This document shows positions 62,942 through 64,000 of a stretch of DNA of 64,000 nt, in pieces. A model generated the notes under the pieces. It worked only from the letters and a program-made list of their open reading frames with translations. It did no database searches and was not told where the DNA came from. Origin of the DNA: Parablautia intestinalis. GTDB lineage: Bacteria; Bacillota; Clostridia; Lachnospirales; Lachnospiraceae. The position numbers were made by a program, and so were the translations under genes. Every line of letters starts with the position of its first letter. The first letter of the stretch is position 1. The stretch covers positions 112,660-176,659 of the forward strand of contig RAYQ01000008.1 in NCBI GenBank assembly GCA_003612395.1. Reading direction: 5' to 3'.

Positions 62942-63383
62942 TTATATCTCCCTCCAATCTTCTGATAAAATCTATGGGGTTCAACATCTGAATTTCGCTT
63001 GACTTATATTTCAACAGCCTGTCATCAGTAGTCAAGAAATAGTCACAGGACGAATAAACCGCACAGGCTACATGATAAGCGTCTTTCATTTTGATTCCTG
63101 TTTTCATTATTTCCTCCGCTTTAGACTTTATCATGTCCGTCTTATCAATATCTATATATTCCACACTGTTCCTCTGCATAAACTCACTGATTGCCGTCTT
63201 TTTTGTCTCATATGGATTCTGGCTGTTCTCATACCACAAAACATATGATGTTACTAAGTCCAACTTCTCATTTTTTATCAAATCCTGTATATACAGCTTT
63301 GCCTGTGTCTCCAAAGAGATACGGATTTGCGCCTGGTCGTCATATGGACGGTTGAAACAGCAGTTATCTAAATATATTTTCAT
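62934..63383 (-). CDS. PIN-domain (VapC-like) ribonuclease
   Basis: This 149-residue protein has the PIN fold's acidic residues in the expected order: Asp6 in YLDNCCF, Glu52 in LWYENSQ, Asp101 in KDAYHVA and Asp120 in TTDDRL. PIN proteins of VapC type cut RNA and are toxic unless bound by a partner. AGAGGTGA precedes the start. The downstream overlapping gene for a 71-residue protein is a likely partner. Both are flanked by a 58-base direct repeat, so the pair looks like a mobile or exchangeable cassette. Confidence 0.82.
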   Translation of the reverse strand: MKIYLDNCCFNRPYDDQAQIRISLETQAKLYIQDLIKNEKLDLVTSYVLWYENSQNPYETKKTAISEFMQRNSVEYIDIDKTDMIKSKAEEIMKTGIKMKDAYHVACAVYSSCDYFLTTDDRLLKYKSSEIQMLNPIDFIRRLEGDING

Positions 63384-63503
63384 TGTTCACCTCTTTTTCG
63401 TTTATTATATACTGCCATGAGAAAATTTACAAGGTCTGCACCACACCAAAATGCCCTATATGGCTTCCCACACAGGGCATTTACTGAATAAATCGATAAG
63501 AAA

Positions 63504-63559
63504 CCACATCTATATCCCGATAAGTAATGATGTCTTAAATTTTACTATATCAAGGCTTA
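63504..63559. repeat. 58-bp direct repeat, right copy (flanking PIN pair)
   Basis: Same orientation as 62653-62710, separated by about 850 bases. The sequence CTATATC...ATAAGTAATGATGTCT and CTATATCAAGGCTTA are exactly shared. Confidence 0.8.
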
Positions 63560-63757
63560 TCATTTGTTGAAACTCTGTCGTAAAATACAAATATCAGCCT
63601 TTTGAAACGCCTGTAAATGCCTTATTTTCGGCATTTTATTTATCAAGGCTTTTCATATCGGGAATAGTGGGTATGGAACAAGAAATACTTTTCGAAAGAT
63701 TTAGTAAAGAAAGATTTATTATAAATAATACATAATTTTTATACTGTTTGCATTATT

Positions 63758-63784
63758 AACCCGGCAGAAATGCCGGGTTTTGGC
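63758..63784 (+). terminator. Intrinsic terminator
   Basis: AACCCGGCA and TGCCGGGTT form a perfect nine-pair stem around a GAAA tetraloop, followed by TTTTGG. It faces right, so it would end a transcript coming from the left, although no plus-strand gene lies immediately upstream. Confidence 0.7.
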
Positions 63785-64000
63785 ATATTATTTCCGGTCT
63801 GAGGCACAGTGCCTGTGTCAGCTGTTCTGCTAAAAGGAACTGCGGGCTTTCTAAAGTAGTTACGAGTTCTTTTTTGCCAGTTTATAACTTTTTCGTAAGG
63901 ACTGATTTATATTAATGAAACACATTGGTATAAAATGTTTCCTTCATTATAAATAAATCTTTACAAAAAAGTGTAATACAGCAAAAAAGAACAAAAAGTA

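Larger units (their letters stand above)
63384..64000. other. Intergenic tail: repeats, hairpins and a terminator (617 bases)
   Basis: No gene is supported here. It holds an inverted repeat AAATGCCCT/AGGGCATTT (63449-63457 and 63474-63482), the right 58-bp direct repeat copy, a partial TATCAAGGCTT echo at about 63643, and a terminator at 63758. The final 150 bases are AT-rich, with GAAACA...TGTTTC around 63918-63942 as a possible operator. A downstream gene would start outside the window. Confidence 0.5.

Noticed and set aside
63918..63942. GAAACA...TGTTTC inverted repeat at the right end
   Set aside because: Only six pairs with an unpaired centre; no gene in view, so operator assignment is not supported.
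1..64000. CRISPR arrays, tRNA or rRNA genes, riboswitches, prophage genes
   Set aside because: No regularly spaced repeats, no recognisable cloverleaf or rRNA sequence, and no phage-like gene could be supported.

Overview
The window is almost entirely one very large surface-polysaccharide biosynthesis locus (about 1-62.2 kb), followed by a short accessory tail (62.2-64 kb) with insertion-sequence debris and a PIN-domain toxin-like pair. Strong AGGAGG-type ribosome binding sites, frequent TTG/GTG starts, tight ATGA overlaps and moderate GC point to a Gram-positive gut-type Clostridia, most likely Lachnospiraceae. This is inferred from style and protein families; no rRNA, tRNA or housekeeping marker is present to prove it.

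Layout. (1) 0-12.3 kb, + strand: end of a GT4 gene, a TviB-type UDP-HexNAc dehydrogenase, a TviC/WbpP-type epimerase, a DUF2334 deacetylase-like protein, four GT4 glycosyltransferases and two AsnB-type glutamine amidotransferases. This looks like a module making an amidated N-acetyl-hexosaminuronic acid glycan. (2) 12.2-14.9 kb, - strand: an SGNH-like protein and an MBOAT O-acyltransferase, a typical acyl-decoration pair. (3) 15.1-31.3 kb, + strand: two tandem GT11 paralogues, GT2s, a PglK/MsbA-like ABC flippase, a divergent GT11-like protein, DUF5672, GT17, GT4, two more GT2s, a GT-C-like membrane protein, a pyruvyltransferase and a Wzx-type flippase. (4) 31.3-42.9 kb: a DUF6056 membrane protein, a Wzy-like polymerase, a GH88/105-like protein, GT11, a GT26-GT4 fusion, a Cys-rich GT4, a CysE-like acetyltransferase, another GT11-like protein, a radical SAM protein and a fucosyltransferase-like protein. 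(5) 43-49.7 kb: GT-C-like protein, GtrII-like protein on the - strand, a second Wzy-like protein, another GT-C-like protein. (6) 49.8-62.2 kb: a second PglK-like ABC flippase, GT32, a beta-propeller-like protein, GT4, GT-D-like protein, a large GT-C-like protein, a GtrB/DPM-like GT2, a TagD-Gfo/Idh fusion and a calcineurin-like phosphoesterase. (7) 62.2-64 kb: IS256 transposase remnant, direct repeats around a PIN/partner pair, a terminator.

How it fits together: cytoplasmic GTs (GT4, GT2, GT11, GT17, GT32, GT26) would build repeat units on a lipid carrier; Wzx and/or the ABC flippases would export them; Wzy-like proteins would polymerise them; GT-C proteins fed by a polyprenyl-phosphate-sugar (GtrB-like) would add side sugars outside; and amide, pyruvyl, acetyl and acyl groups would decorate the chain. 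No initiating phosphoglycosyltransferase, Wzz/Wzc regulator or transcription factor is seen here; these may lie upstream. Duplicate flippases, polymerases and GT11s, plus short hairpin repeats at gene borders, suggest the locus was assembled from several cassettes and may make more than one glycan.
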